64,000 bases of DNA from Cognatiluteimonas profundi (GCF_009792795.1 NZ_VKHQ01000004.1:430659-494658), one strand, 5' to 3'; shown: positions 37,126 through 46,398, numbered from the stretch's first letter. Program-made: numbers and translations. Notes: a model not told the origin generated them from the sequence alone.

Positions 37126-40113
37126 ATGCTAGAAGTCAATGCATTGGCCTGCGGGGGACGCTGCTGCTTGGACATCGCGCTGCCTGCAGTGGCCGTCGAT
37201 ACCGCGCCGGTGCCACCGTGGCTGGACCGGCTGGTGGCCGGCGGCACGCCCGCCGAGATCGCCGAGGTGCTGCTGCAACTAGTGCAGGCGCGACCGGAGT
37301 GTGCTGCGGCCAGCGTGCTGCTGTGGCTGGACGGGGAGCCCACGCCGATGCTGCTGGGCGCGTCCTGTCCGGATCCGGACGGCGGAATCCTGGCCCGCGC
37401 GGCACTGGCATCGGGCAGCCACGCCTGGGATGAAGACCACCTGCGCGTGGCCGTGCCGCTGGCGCCGCCGGTGCGGGCGGTACTGCTGGTGACGCTGATC
37501 CAGCCGCGCATCGGGCCGTCACTGCTGGCGGCGCTGGATCCGCCGTTGCGCGTCGCCGCGCCACTGCTGACGCGCGCGCTGAAATGGACCGACCTGGAAA
37601 GCGCCAACGCACGCCTGTCGCACTCCGAGCAATTGCAGCGCGCGCTGTTCGCGATTTCCGACCTGGCCGGCTCCGAGCGCGACATGCCGGACCTGTTGCG
37701 CGGCATCCACGCGATCGTCGGCTCGCTGATGTACGCCGAGAATTTCTTCATCGTGCTGCACGATGCCGAGCGCGACACCATCCGCTTCCTGTATTTCGCC
37801 GACGTCGAGGACACCACGCCGCGCGATCCGGCGCGCGAGATCCCGTTGGCCTCGCGCGAGCACACGCTGACCTGGTACGTGATCCGCGATGGCCTGCCGC
37901 TGATGGGCCGTACCAGCGAGCTGCAGCAACAGGTTTCGGGACCGTTGCTGGTCTATGGACCCGACAGTTACGACTGGCTGGGCGTGCCGATGCTGCGCGA
38001 TGGCCAGGTGCGCGGCGCGCTGGTCGTGCAGAGCTATCGCGCCGACGTCTGTTACACACCCGCCGACCGCGCACTGCTGTCCTTTGTCGCCAGCCACATC
38101 CTGACCGCGCTGGACCGCAAGCTGGGCCAGGACGAACTCGAAAAGGTGGTGCGGCTGCGCACGCTGGAGCTGGCCGACGCCAACCGGGGACTGCAGCTGG
38201 AGATCCTCGAGCGCCAGCGCGCCGAGCGGCTGCAGGCGGCGCTGTTCCAGATCGCGCAGCTGGCCACGGCCGACATCAGCCAGGTCGCGTTCTACGAGCG
38301 CGTGCACGGGGTGGTTGGCCAACTGCTCAACGCGACGAATTTCTTCATCGCACTGCTGTCGGAGACCCGCGAGGCGCTCGAGTTCCCCTATTTCGTCGAT
38401 GGGCAGGCGCGCGGCAATCCGGCGCGGCCGCTGGCGCGTGGATTGAGCGAATACGTGCTGCGGCATGGACAGCCCTTGCTGGGCGCAACCCGCGACATGG
38501 AGTTGCTCGCCGAGCGGGGCGAGGTCGAGTTGATCGGCGTGGGGCCGCCGGCCGTGTGCTGGCTCGGCGTGCCCTTGATCGTCGGCGACGAGGTGATCGG
38601 CCTGGTGGCGGTGCAGAGCTACACGCCATCGGTCGTGTATGGCGCCGCCGACCAGGAGCTGCTGAGCTTCGTCGGCTCGCAGATCGCCAACAGCCTCAAT
38701 CGACGGCGTTCGGCGCTGATCCAGCAACGCGCCTTTGCCCAGCTCGAGCAGCGCGTGCAGGAACGCACGACCGAGCTGCGGCGCGAGATCGGCGAACGCG
38801 AGCGCATCCAGGAGCAGCTCAAGCACCAGGTGATGCACGACGCGCTGACCGGCCTGCCCAATCGCGGCTACCTGCGCGAACGGCTGGAACGCGTGCTCGG
38901 CCTGCTGCGGCGCGAGCCGACCCGCCATGCCGCGTTGCTGTACCTGGACGTCGATCGCTTCAAGGTGATCAACGACAGCCTGGGCCACCTGGCCGGCGAC
39001 GCGATGCTCAAGGAAGTCGCGGCGCGGCTGCAGGCCTGCGTGCGCGATCCCGACCTGGTCGCGCGGCTGGCCGGCGACGAATTCGCCATCCTGCTGGAGG
39101 ACGTGCCGCAGCCGGAAACGGCGATCAAGGTCGCCCAGCGCATCCTCGCCATGCTCGGCATGCCGATGCTCATCGCCGGCAAGGAAATCGAGCCATCGGC
39201 GAGCATCGGCATCGCCATCGCCGATGCCCATTACCAGCAATCGGACGAAGTGCTGCGCGATGCCGACGTCGCCCTGTACCGGGCCAAGGCGCAGGGACGC
39301 AAGCGTTTCGAGATGTTCGATGCCTCGCTGCAGAAGCGCGCGATCGACGTGCTGGCCATGGAGCACGACCTGCGCATGGCCCTGCACAACGACCAGTTCG
39401 AGCCCTATTTCCAGCCGATCCAGCACCTGGACTCGGGCGAGGTGATGGGCTACGAGGCCCTCATCCGCTGGAACCATCCCCAGCGCGGACTGCTGGGCCC
39501 CGGCGAGTTCCTCGAGATCGCCGAGGAGAGCGGCAGCATCGAGGCGATCGACTGGTGGATGTTCGAGCACAGCTGCACGCTCGCGGCGCGCGAGCTCAGC
39601 GGCGACAGCTACCTGACGATCAACGTATCGCCACTGCACTTCCGCCGACCCGACCTGTGCGAGCGCCTGCGCGAGATGCTGCGGCGTACCGGACTGCCGC
39701 CGTCACGGCTGGTGCTGGAAGTCACCGAAGGCTCGCTGCTCGACGATCCCGAAGGCGTACGCCGCATCCTGGCCACGCTGCGCGAGGATGGCGTCGGCGC
39801 CGCGCTGGATGATTTCGGCACCGGCTATTCGTCGCTCAGCTACCTGCACACCTTCCCGCTGCGCATCGTCAAGATCGATCGCAGTTTCGTCGCGCGGCTC
39901 GGCATCGCGGACGGCAACAGCGACGCGGTGGTGGTATCGATCCTCGCACTGGCGCGCGCGCTCGGGATCGAAGCGGTCGCCGAGGGCATCGAGACCGCGA
40001 CCCAGCGCGACACCCTGCTGGCGATGGGCTGCCGTTACGGACAGGGCTACCTGCTCGGGCGCCCGGCGCCGATCGGCGCGTGGGGGAACAAGGGGAAACA
40101 GGGGTCAGAGTGA
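37126..40113 (+). CDS. GAF-GAF-GGDEF-EAL c-di-GMP signalling protein
   Basis: The 995-residue protein has two tandem GAF-like sensors (about 190-330 and 365-525; both with the NFFI and WLGVP signatures), a coiled coil, GGDEF (about 570-720) and EAL (about 735-990). The GGDEF signature is AGDEF, so one glycine is missing and the cyclase is probably weak or regulatory. The EAL domain has YEALIRW, DDFGTGYSSLSYLH and a KIDRSFV, so phosphodiesterase activity is likely. The start could be the ATG at 37126 (MLEVNALACGG) or a TTG at 37168 with GGGGGA 6 bases upstream. The last residues (KGKQGSE) and the stop codon lie inside the 28-bp inverted repeat at 40096, so the natural C-terminus has been altered. 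Confidence 0.85.
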   Translation: MLEVNALACGGRCCLDIALPAVAVDTAPVPPWLDRLVAGGTPAEIAEVLLQLVQARPECAAASVLLWLDGEPTPMLLGASCPDPDGGILARAALASGSHAWDEDHLRVAVPLAPPVRAVLLVTLIQPRIGPSLLAALDPPLRVAAPLLTRALKWTDLESANARLSHSEQLQRALFAISDLAGSERDMPDLLRGIHAIVGSLMYAENFFIVLHDAERDTIRFLYFADVEDTTPRDPAREIPLASREHTLTWYVIRDGLPLMGRTSELQQQVSGPLLVYGPDSYDWLGVPMLRDGQVRGALVVQSYRADVCYTPADRALLSFVASHILTALDRKLGQDELEKVVRLRTLELADANRGLQLEILERQRAERLQAALFQIAQLATADISQVAFYERVHGVVGQLLNATNFFIALLSETREALEFPYFVDGQARGNPARPLARGLSEYVLRHGQPLLGATRDMELLAERGEVELIGVGPPAVCWLGVPLIVGDEVIGLVAVQSYTPSVVYGAADQELLSFVGSQIANSLNRRRSALIQQRAFAQLEQRVQERTTELRREIGERERIQEQLKHQVMHDALTGLPNRGYLRERLERVLGLLRREPTRHAALLYLDVDRFKVINDSLGHLAGDAMLKEVAARLQACVRDPDLVARLAGDEFAILLEDVPQPETAIKVAQRILAMLGMPMLIAGKEIEPSASIGIAIADAHYQQSDEVLRDADVALYRAKAQGRKRFEMFDASLQKRAIDVLAMEHDLRMALHNDQFEPYFQPIQHLDSGEVMGYEALIRWNHPQRGLLGPGEFLEIAEESGSIEAIDWWMFEHSCTLAARELSGDSYLTINVSPLHFRRPDLCERLREMLRRTGLPPSRLVLEVTEGSLLDDPEGVRRILATLREDGVGAALDDFGTGYSSLSYLHTFPLRIVKIDRSFVARLGIADGNSDAVVVSILALARALGIEAVAEGIETATQRDTLLAMGCRYGQGYLLGRPAPIGAWGNKGKQGSE

Positions 40114-40181
40114 AGTTTCGTGCCCGTTATTGCCGGGACAACGGACGACGTCAGCACGAAACTTCACTCTGACCCCTGTTT
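40096..40181. repeat. 28-bp inverted repeat, REP/MITE-like, between convergent genes
   Basis: Perfect 28-base arms at 40096-40123 (AAACAGGGGTCAGAGTGAAG...) and 40154-40181 flank a 30-base loop that itself contains a CCGTT/AACGG stem (40124-40128 / 40140-40144). The left arm overlaps the end of the EAL gene and supplies its TGA; the right arm ends one base before the stop codon of the convergent M61 peptidase gene. GTTTTTATTT follows the right arm, so transcripts from the left would end in a long hairpin and U-run; the unit is a plausible bidirectional terminator. The GGGGTCAGAGT motif matches elements I recall beside REP-associated tyrosine transposases (RAYT) in gammaproteobacteria; no such transposase gene lies in the window. 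Confidence 0.8.
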
Positions 40182-42080
40182 TTATTTCCGCGCGGCGTAG
40201 ATCGCGCCGAGGTGATCGGGCGTGCCCGCGATCCGCTGCAGGTGCGGATAGCGCAGCCCGTCGTGGTAATCCAGCGCGATCGTGCGATAGCGATCGAAGT
40301 CCTTCACCAATAGCGTGATCGGCGCGGTGCCGCCCTTGGCGGCCTTCACCGCATCCTCGAGCGTCACCTTTTTGTACTCGCGGCCGTCGACCGCCACCAG
40401 CTGCATGCCGCTACCGATGCCGGCGCGGAAGGCCGGGCCGTCCCAGCGCACCTCGCCCAGCTTGCCGTCCTTGTCCACGGTGAAGCCGAGCGAATACAGG
40501 AAGTCGGCACCGCCGCCTTCCTTTGCCGCCGCCTTGGCGTAGTCGTTGGGCTTGTCCAGGTACACCAGCTTCCAGCCGGCGGCGGCGATGCCACCGGTGA
40601 TCGGCGTCGCGCCGTCCAGGCGCGCGCGCAGGAACGTCGCCCAGTCGTCGGCGACCACGCCATCCAGGGTGCGGACGACGTCATCGAACGTGTAGGGATG
40701 CACCGTCCAGCTGCCGTTGTCGACGCCGAAGAACGCACTGGCGAAATCATCCAGCGACTTCCGGCCGCCGGTCTTCGCGCGGATGCGTGCGTCGACCTCC
40801 AGCCAGATCATCTGTCCGCCGGAGTAGTAATCCTCGCTGAGCTGGAAGCCGCGGTAAGGCTTGGGCCGGCGCTGGGCGATGATCGGATCGTTGGTGGTGT
40901 CCTGCAGCGCGCGCCAGGTGAGCCCGGCGCGATTGTCGGTGTAGGCAGCCGCCACCAGCGCGAGCGCATCGCGCGACTGCTCGGCCGTGCGCAGGCCGGA
41001 ACGTCCGGCCAGCACGTTGCCCCAGTACTGGGTCTGGCCCTCGTACACCCACAGCAGGCTGTCCTGCATCGGCACGTTGAAGTCGGGCGTGGTGAGGTCG
41101 GCGCCGCGGCGGAACTTGCCGTTCCACGAGTGCGTGTACTCGTGCGGCAGCAGGTCGCGTTCGCCGGCCTGGGTATCCCACTCGGTGAAATACCCGGTGC
41201 CGACGCCGTCCTCGCTGGAGCGGTGGTGCTCCAGTCCGTTGCCCGCCATCTGGTCGGACAGCGAGAACAGGAAGTCGTAATGGTCGTAGTGGTGCGAGCC
41301 GAACAGCTTGTAGGCCTGCTGCACCAGCTTGCGATGCGCGGCGATCTGTTCGGGCTTGGCCTCCAGGAAGCGCGGATCGTCGGCGAACACATCCATGTGC
41401 ACCGGCACCTTCGCGCCCGGGTCCAGGTCGATGCGCTTGAAATACTGGCCGGCATAGATCGGCGAATCGATCAGCGTGTTGAACGCCACCGGGGCGTAGC
41501 GCACCGTGTCGCCGCTGCGCACCGCGCCATCGAGCGCGGTCGCCGCCTGCCACTGCGGTGGCAGCTTGACGCTGGGGACGACCGTGATCGCGCTGGCCGC
41601 GTGCCCGGCCGGATACAGGACGACCGTATTCCACTGCAGGTTGAGCATGGCCGGGGTCATCACCACCCGGCCCTGGCTGCGATCGGTGGGGCTCAGGAAG
41701 TCGAAGTCCACCTCGAGCGTGGTCGCGCCGGCTGGGATGTCGAGCCTGAAGGCATAGACGTCGAGCGGATCGCGCGTCCACGCCAGACGTTGCCCGTTGG
41801 CGGTGAACACGATCCCGGCGATCTTGTCGATCGGCCCGCTCGGCGAATGATGGCCAGGCAGCCAGCGTGGATACAGCAGCGTCAGCGGTCCGGGCTGCAC
41901 CGGGATGCGCTCGTGGGCGCGGAAGATGCGATGCGAGAGATCGGTGGCGTCGATGTCCAGCGCCAGCGTCCCGGGATACGCCGCCGTATGCGGCGTGGCG
42001 TCCTGTGCATGGGTGGTGGCGGCGAGCAGCAACAGCGGCAAGGCGAGACGGACAGGCGACACCCCGGTCAAACGCGACAT
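40182..42080 (-). CDS. M61-family glycyl aminopeptidase with PDZ domain
   Basis: This is a periplasmic metallopeptidase of 632 residues with a signal peptide (LALPLLLLAATTHAQ). The zinc motif LPHEYTHSWNGKFRRG carries HExxH near residue 310, with the third ligand Glu expected in the downstream VYEGQTQYWG. The N-terminal beta-sandwich (YPGTLALDIDATDLSHRIFR...) and C-terminal PDZ-like domain (IGSGMQLVAVDGREYKKVTL) are typical of the bacterial M61 family. It may trim glycine- or acidic-N-terminal peptides. The ATG has GGAG 6 bases upstream. It is divergent from the MBOAT gene; its 3' end abuts the 40.1-kb repeat. Confidence 0.9.
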   Translation of the reverse strand: MSRLTGVSPVRLALPLLLLAATTHAQDATPHTAAYPGTLALDIDATDLSHRIFRAHERIPVQPGPLTLLYPRWLPGHHSPSGPIDKIAGIVFTANGQRLAWTRDPLDVYAFRLDIPAGATTLEVDFDFLSPTDRSQGRVVMTPAMLNLQWNTVVLYPAGHAASAITVVPSVKLPPQWQAATALDGAVRSGDTVRYAPVAFNTLIDSPIYAGQYFKRIDLDPGAKVPVHMDVFADDPRFLEAKPEQIAAHRKLVQQAYKLFGSHHYDHYDFLFSLSDQMAGNGLEHHRSSEDGVGTGYFTEWDTQAGERDLLPHEYTHSWNGKFRRGADLTTPDFNVPMQDSLLWVYEGQTQYWGNVLAGRSGLRTAEQSRDALALVAAAYTDNRAGLTWRALQDTTNDPIIAQRRPKPYRGFQLSEDYYSGGQMIWLEVDARIRAKTGGRKSLDDFASAFFGVDNGSWTVHPYTFDDVVRTLDGVVADDWATFLRARLDGATPITGGIAAAGWKLVYLDKPNDYAKAAAKEGGGADFLYSLGFTVDKDGKLGEVRWDGPAFRAGIGSGMQLVAVDGREYKKVTLEDAVKAAKGGTAPITLLVKDFDRYRTIALDYHDGLRYPHLQRIAGTPDHLGAIYAARK

Positions 42081-42276
42081 TCGGCACTCCAGCGACAGGC
42101 GATCGCCAAGCCTAGCGCGCCCTCGCGACGACGCATCCCCCAGATGGCATGGGCGCTGCCGATGCGATCACGTTTCCAGCCCTGCCACCGTCCATCGGCG
42201 CGTGGCCGGGTCGACCGCCACCGGGCGTTTGTCCCTGCATCCGCGCGTGACCGGCGGCCGCGCACCGGAGCGTCGC

Positions 42277-43692
42277 ATGGTCTTCAATTCCCTTACGTTC
42301 GCGGTGTTCTTCGCCTGCGTGCTGGTGATGCACAACCTGCCGTTGGGCTGGACGACGAAGAAGGTCAACCTGCTCCTCGCCAGCTACCTGTTCTACGCGG
42401 CCTGGAACCCGCCGTTCGTCGCGCTGCTGTGGATCTCGACCGTCGTCGACTGGTACGCGGCGCAGAAGCTGGTGCATGCGCACAGGCAGAACATGCGTCG
42501 CGCATGGATGCTGCTGTCGGTGGTCGCCAACCTGGGCATGCTGGGTTACTTCAAGTACGGCAACTTCCTGCTCGACAACTTCAGCGCGTTCATGGCGACG
42601 CTGGGCGTGGCCTACACGCCGGCCAAGCAGTCGATCGTGCTGCCGGTCGGCATCTCGTTCTATACCTTCGCCACGATGTCCTACACGCTGGACGTCTACC
42701 TGCGACGCGCGAAGCCGGCGACCAGCTTCCTCGACTACGCGCTGTTCGTGACCTTCTTCCCGCACCTGGTCGCCGGGCCGATCATGCGGCCGACCGAGCT
42801 GGTGCCGCAGTTCGCGCAGCCGCATCGCGCCAGCGCCGACCAGCTGCGCTTCGGGCTGGCGCTGATGACGCTGGGCCTGTTCCAGAAGGTCGTGCTGGCC
42901 GACACCTTCCTGGCCGGCGCGGCGGAGATGGTCTACGACGGCCAGGGCGCACCCGGCGCGCTGGATGCGTGGATGGGGACGCTGGCGTTCAGCGGACAGA
43001 TCTTCTGCGACTTCGCGGGTTATTCGACGACCGCCATCGGCGCGGCGATGTGCCTGGGCTTCGCCATGCCGGACAACTTCCGCTTCCCGTACGCAGCCGT
43101 GGGCTTCTCGGATTTCTGGCGACGCTGGCACATCACGCTGTCGGCGTGGCTGCGCGACTACCTCTATATCCCGCTGGGCGGCAACCGCCATGGCCAGGCA
43201 CGCACCTACCTCGCGTTGATGGCGACGATGCTGCTCGGTGGGCTCTGGCACGGCGCCAGCTGGACCTTCGTGGTGTGGGGCGGCCTGCACGGCACCTACC
43301 TTGCCGGTGAGCGCGTGCTGCGGTCGCGCTTCGCCGGCTGGCGCCCGGGTCCGCTGTCGCTGGTCGGGCTGGGCCTGCTGACCTATGCGCTGATCAACGT
43401 CACCTGGGTGTTCTTCCGCGCGAAGACCTTCGAGCAGGCGTGGGTGGTGTTGCGCGGCATGTTCGGCGGCAACGCCGACGCCGTGCCGATCCTGCCAATG
43501 GCCTATCTGCTGCCGGTCGCGTTGATCGTCGGCGGACTGGTGTTCGCGCACTGGCAGATGCGCAACCGCACGCTCGAGTCGGTGGTCGCGCGCGTGCCCG
43601 CGGCGACGATCGCAGTCGCATGGGCGGTGATGGCGTTCTCGATCGTCATCGCACAGGGAGAGGGCAATGCCTTCATCTACTTCCAGTTCTGA
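42277..43692 (+). CDS. MBOAT (AlgI/DltB-type) O-acyltransferase
   Basis: This is a polytopic membrane-bound O-acyltransferase of 471 residues that brings acyl (probably acetyl) groups across the inner membrane for polysaccharide or teichoic-type acylation. MVFNSLTFAVFFACVLVMHN is the normal N-terminus, and about 11 helices follow. Signatures are FFPHLVAGPI, FWRRWHITLSAWLRDYLYIPLGGN (the AlgI core) and GLWHGASWTFVVWGGLHG with the catalytic His. GGAG lies 7 bases before the ATG. No alginate or cellulose genes are close by, so the polymer is unknown. The 3' end overlaps the next gene by 26 bases. Confidence 0.92.
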   Translation: MVFNSLTFAVFFACVLVMHNLPLGWTTKKVNLLLASYLFYAAWNPPFVALLWISTVVDWYAAQKLVHAHRQNMRRAWMLLSVVANLGMLGYFKYGNFLLDNFSAFMATLGVAYTPAKQSIVLPVGISFYTFATMSYTLDVYLRRAKPATSFLDYALFVTFFPHLVAGPIMRPTELVPQFAQPHRASADQLRFGLALMTLGLFQKVVLADTFLAGAAEMVYDGQGAPGALDAWMGTLAFSGQIFCDFAGYSTTAIGAAMCLGFAMPDNFRFPYAAVGFSDFWRRWHITLSAWLRDYLYIPLGGNRHGQARTYLALMATMLLGGLWHGASWTFVVWGGLHGTYLAGERVLRSRFAGWRPGPLSLVGLGLLTYALINVTWVFFRAKTFEQAWVVLRGMFGGNADAVPILPMAYLLPVALIVGGLVFAHWQMRNRTLESVVARVPAATIAVAWAVMAFSIVIAQGEGNAFIYFQF

Positions 43693-44911
43693 TGCCATGA
43701 CGGCGGCCATGGCCGCCGTCGTCGCGCCGGATGCTGCGGCCATCGCCGATGGCGCGGCGTTCGAGCGTCCGGGCTTCGTGCGCCAGACCGCCTCCGACCG
43801 CCCCGGGGTGGCGCAGCCAGTCCCGGTGCGCGACATCCCCGTGCAGCCCTGGGGCCCGATCCTGCTGGCCGCGCTGGTGATGACCGCGCTGCTGCTCGGC
43901 GGCTGGGAGGCGTACTGGCGCGCATTCGGCGCCACCCCGGGCTACCGCAACAGCAACGGCGCCTGGGCCGAACAGCGCCGGCGCATCGACAGCGGCGAAG
44001 GCGGCAGGACCGTGCTGATCGGTTCCTCGCGCGTGTTGTTCGACGTGCAGTTGCCGGTCTGGGAACGCATCACCGGCGAGCGTCCGATCCAGCTCGCGAT
44101 GGAAGGCACCTCGCCGGTGCCGGTGCTCGAGGACCTCGCCGCCGACCCGAACTTCACCGGGCGCCTGCTGGTCGGCGTCGCACCGGACATCTTCTTCACC
44201 GGCTTCGCCTATCGCGGCGACATCGTGCCGTTCTACCACCAGGAAGGGCCATCGAAACGCAGCGGGCACTGGCTGTCCAGGCACCTGCTGGAACCGCTGT
44301 TCGCCTTCGACGATCCCGACTTCGCGCTGGGCACGGTGGTGCGTCGCCAGGCATGGCCACCGCGCCCGGGTCTGGAGGACCACGTCTCCGTGCGCAAGCT
44401 GATGGTGATGCAGGAGCCGGATCGCAACGCGCACATGTGGCGCAAACTCGAGACCGATCCCGCGTACAGGGCGCTCGCGCGCAGCATCTGGGCGCAGCGC
44501 TTCAATGGTCCGCCGCCGCATGGCCTCGACACTCCGCAGAAACTGCAGGCGGCGATCGACACGCAGATCGCCAGGGCTGCCACCGCCATCGCCACCTTGC
44601 GCGCCCGAGGAGTGCAGGTCCTGTTCGTGCGACCGCCCAGCACCGGCCCGTATTACGCATTCGAGCAGCGCGTGCTGCCGCGCGCACGGACCTGGGACGT
44701 GCTGCTGCAGCGCACCGGCGCGCCGGGCATCCACTTCGAGGACTACCCGCAATTGCAGGGCTACACGCAGCCGGAGTGGTCGCACCTGTCGGCATCGGAG
44801 GCGATCCGGTTCACCAATGCGCTGGTGCCGATCATCCGGCGCGAGTACTGGCGCAAGCCCAAACCGGTCGTCGACACGATCCCGGCCGACGACATCAGCG
44901 CGCCCAGGTGA
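43667..44911 (+). CDS. Membrane-anchored SGNH-like O-acetylation partner (AlgX/AlgJ-like)
   Basis: The protein of 414 residues has one transmembrane helix (ILLAALVMTALLLGGW, about 65-82) and a periplasmic SGNH-hydrolase-like domain. GGRTVLIGSSRVLFDV corresponds to block I with the candidate nucleophile Ser near residue 123; QLAMEGTSPVPVLEDL and VLFVRPPSTGPYY follow; a C-terminal DYPQLQGYTQPEWSHLSAS gives the usual Asp/His site. The start at 43667 overlaps MBOAT by 26 bases and has a GGGAGAGGG SD inside that gene, implying co-translation. Together they form an orphan acetylation pair for an extracellular polymer. Confidence 0.83.
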   Translation: MPSSTSSSDAMTAAMAAVVAPDAAAIADGAAFERPGFVRQTASDRPGVAQPVPVRDIPVQPWGPILLAALVMTALLLGGWEAYWRAFGATPGYRNSNGAWAEQRRRIDSGEGGRTVLIGSSRVLFDVQLPVWERITGERPIQLAMEGTSPVPVLEDLAADPNFTGRLLVGVAPDIFFTGFAYRGDIVPFYHQEGPSKRSGHWLSRHLLEPLFAFDDPDFALGTVVRRQAWPPRPGLEDHVSVRKLMVMQEPDRNAHMWRKLETDPAYRALARSIWAQRFNGPPPHGLDTPQKLQAAIDTQIARAATAIATLRARGVQVLFVRPPSTGPYYAFEQRVLPRARTWDVLLQRTGAPGIHFEDYPQLQGYTQPEWSHLSASEAIRFTNALVPIIRREYWRKPKPVVDTIPADDISAPR

Positions 44912-45488
44912 GGCAGCGGTTGTTGGCCGGCATCGCAACGTCGTCGACCAGTCGCAACCCGATGTTGCGCGCCAGCGCATCCGCCGCCGCGGCGTCGCGG
45001 ATGCCCGAGCGCGGATCGCGCGCCTTGAGCCAGCGGTCGAACTCGCGGTTGCTGTCGCTGCTGTAGCGACCGTCGTCGTTGAATGGTCCGTACACCACCA
45101 GCACCGCGCTGTCGGCGAGCGCCGCATCGAGGCCGTCGAAGCACGCCTCCACCGCCGGCCATCCCATGATGTGCAGGGTGTTGGCGCTGAAGGCCGCATC
45201 GAAGCTGCGAGCAGGCCACGGCCCCGATTCGACATCCAGCATGATCGGCGCCGGCGTATTCACCAGCCCCGCCTCGTCCAGCCACATGCGGATCCCCGGC
45301 AGGTTCTCCGCCACGTCCGAACACTGCCAGGTCAGCCACGGCATCGCCGCGGCGAAGTGCACCGCGTGCTGCCCGGTCCCGCTGCCGATCTCCAGCACCT
45401 GCCGGCGGTCGGCGAAGCGCTGCCGCAGCACCGCGAGGATCGGGTCGCGATTGCGTTCGCAGGATGGCGAGAACGGCTTGTTGATCAC
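44895..45488 (-). CDS. DUF938 class I SAM-dependent methyltransferase
   Basis: The 197-residue protein belongs to DUF938. NKPFSPSCERNRDPILAVL and VLEIGSGTGQHAVHFA (SAM-binding motif I) are followed by FDAAFSANTLHIMGWPAVEACF and VYGPFNDDGRYSSDSN, all family hallmarks. The real substrate is unknown. The 3' end overlaps the convergent SGNH gene by 17 bases, and the start overlaps the NYN gene stop by four bases, so it is coupled to the NYN-LOTUS gene. Confidence 0.9.
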   Translation of the reverse strand: MINKPFSPSCERNRDPILAVLRQRFADRRQVLEIGSGTGQHAVHFAAAMPWLTWQCSDVAENLPGIRMWLDEAGLVNTPAPIMLDVESGPWPARSFDAAFSANTLHIMGWPAVEACFDGLDAALADSAVLVVYGPFNDDGRYSSDSNREFDRWLKARDPRSGIRDAAAADALARNIGLRLVDDVAMPANNRCLTWAR

Positions 45489-46339
45489 GCGCCGGCCCGG
45501 TCCAGCGCGCGCACGTACAGCGTCCTGCTGCCACCGGCGCCGCCGCGCTCGTCGATGCCGAAGTGGCGCGCGTGCGCCTTGAACAGATCACTCAGCTTGC
45601 GGTGCCCGTACAGGCGCGGATCGAAGTCCGGCCGGATCTTGGTCAGGTAACTGCCGACCGCGCCCAGGTGTGCCCAGCCCTGCTCGTCGGACGCCTCCTC
45701 GATCGCGCGTCGCAGCAGTTCCAGCGGCAGCGGCAGCACGGCGGCTTTCGCCACGACGGGCGCTGCGGGTGTCGAAGGTGTCGGCGGCGCCTCCTGCTTG
45801 GCGCCAGCTGTCGTTTTCTTCGGGGCCTGCTTCGCCGGTCGCGCCTTGGCCGGCGCACCGGGCGCGACTTCCGCACGCAACACCTCGGTGTAGATGAACT
45901 TGTCGCAGGCCTGCACGAACGCGTCCGGCGTCTTGCGCTCGCCAAAACCATAGACGGTCAGGCCTTCCTCGCGCACGCGCTGCGCCAAGCGGGTGAAGTC
46001 GCTGTCGCTGGAGACCAGGCACATGCCGTCGAAGCGCCCGGTGTACATCAGGTCCATCGCATCGATGATCAATGAACTGTCGGTCGCGTTCTTGCCGCTG
46101 GTATAGGCGAACTGCTGCACCGGATTGATCGAATGCTCCAGCAGCTTCTGCTTCCACTGGGTCGCGCGCGTCGATGTAAAGTCGCCATAGATGCGCTTGA
46201 CGCTGGCGACGCCGAACTTGGCGACCTCGGCCAGCAGGCCTTCGATCACCGAGGGCTGCGCATTGTCGGCATCGATCAACACCGCGAGCCGGCGCTGGCC
46301 GTCGTCGGGTTCGGGCCTGCCGTTGTTCCTGGGTTTCAT
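45485..46339 (-). CDS. NYN-domain (LabA/PIN-like) putative RNase with C-terminal LOTUS/OST-HTH domain
   Basis: The protein has 284 residues. The NYN nuclease-like domain (about 15-165) has LAVLIDADNAQPSVIEGLL, KRIYGDFTS, FAYTSGKNATDSSLIIDAMDL and GMCLVSSDSDFTRLAQRVREEG; the Asp residues in DADN, TDS and DSDF are the expected metal ligands. A Lys/Pro/Ala/Thr-rich linker (KARPAKQAPKKTTAGAK) leads to a C-terminal OST-HTH/LOTUS domain (about 215-275: AHLGAVGSYLTKIRPDFDPR...LSDLFKAHARHF), which binds RNA. The layout suggests a small RNA- or structured-nucleic-acid-processing enzyme. The ATG has GGAG 5 bases upstream. Confidence 0.88.
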   Translation of the reverse strand: MKPRNNGRPEPDDGQRRLAVLIDADNAQPSVIEGLLAEVAKFGVASVKRIYGDFTSTRATQWKQKLLEHSINPVQQFAYTSGKNATDSSLIIDAMDLMYTGRFDGMCLVSSDSDFTRLAQRVREEGLTVYGFGERKTPDAFVQACDKFIYTEVLRAEVAPGAPAKARPAKQAPKKTTAGAKQEAPPTPSTPAAPVVAKAAVLPLPLELLRRAIEEASDEQGWAHLGAVGSYLTKIRPDFDPRLYGHRKLSDLFKAHARHFGIDERGGAGGSRTLYVRALDRAGA

Positions 46340-46398
46340 GTCGACTCCATCCGATCAGCGATGGCGGCGATTGTGCACGCGGCCGCGCGCAGGCGCCG

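Noticed and set aside
34416..37865. Very long antisense open frame (about 1149 codons) opposite the indolepyruvate oxidoreductase
   Set aside because: High GC removes stop codons from antisense frames. The sense strand has complete family motifs; the antisense product is His/Arg/Gln-rich low-complexity sequence with no recognisable domain.
37519..39639. Antisense frame of about 706 codons opposite the GAF-EAL gene
   Set aside because: Same GC artefact; the product has no plausible domain and the sense frame is well supported.
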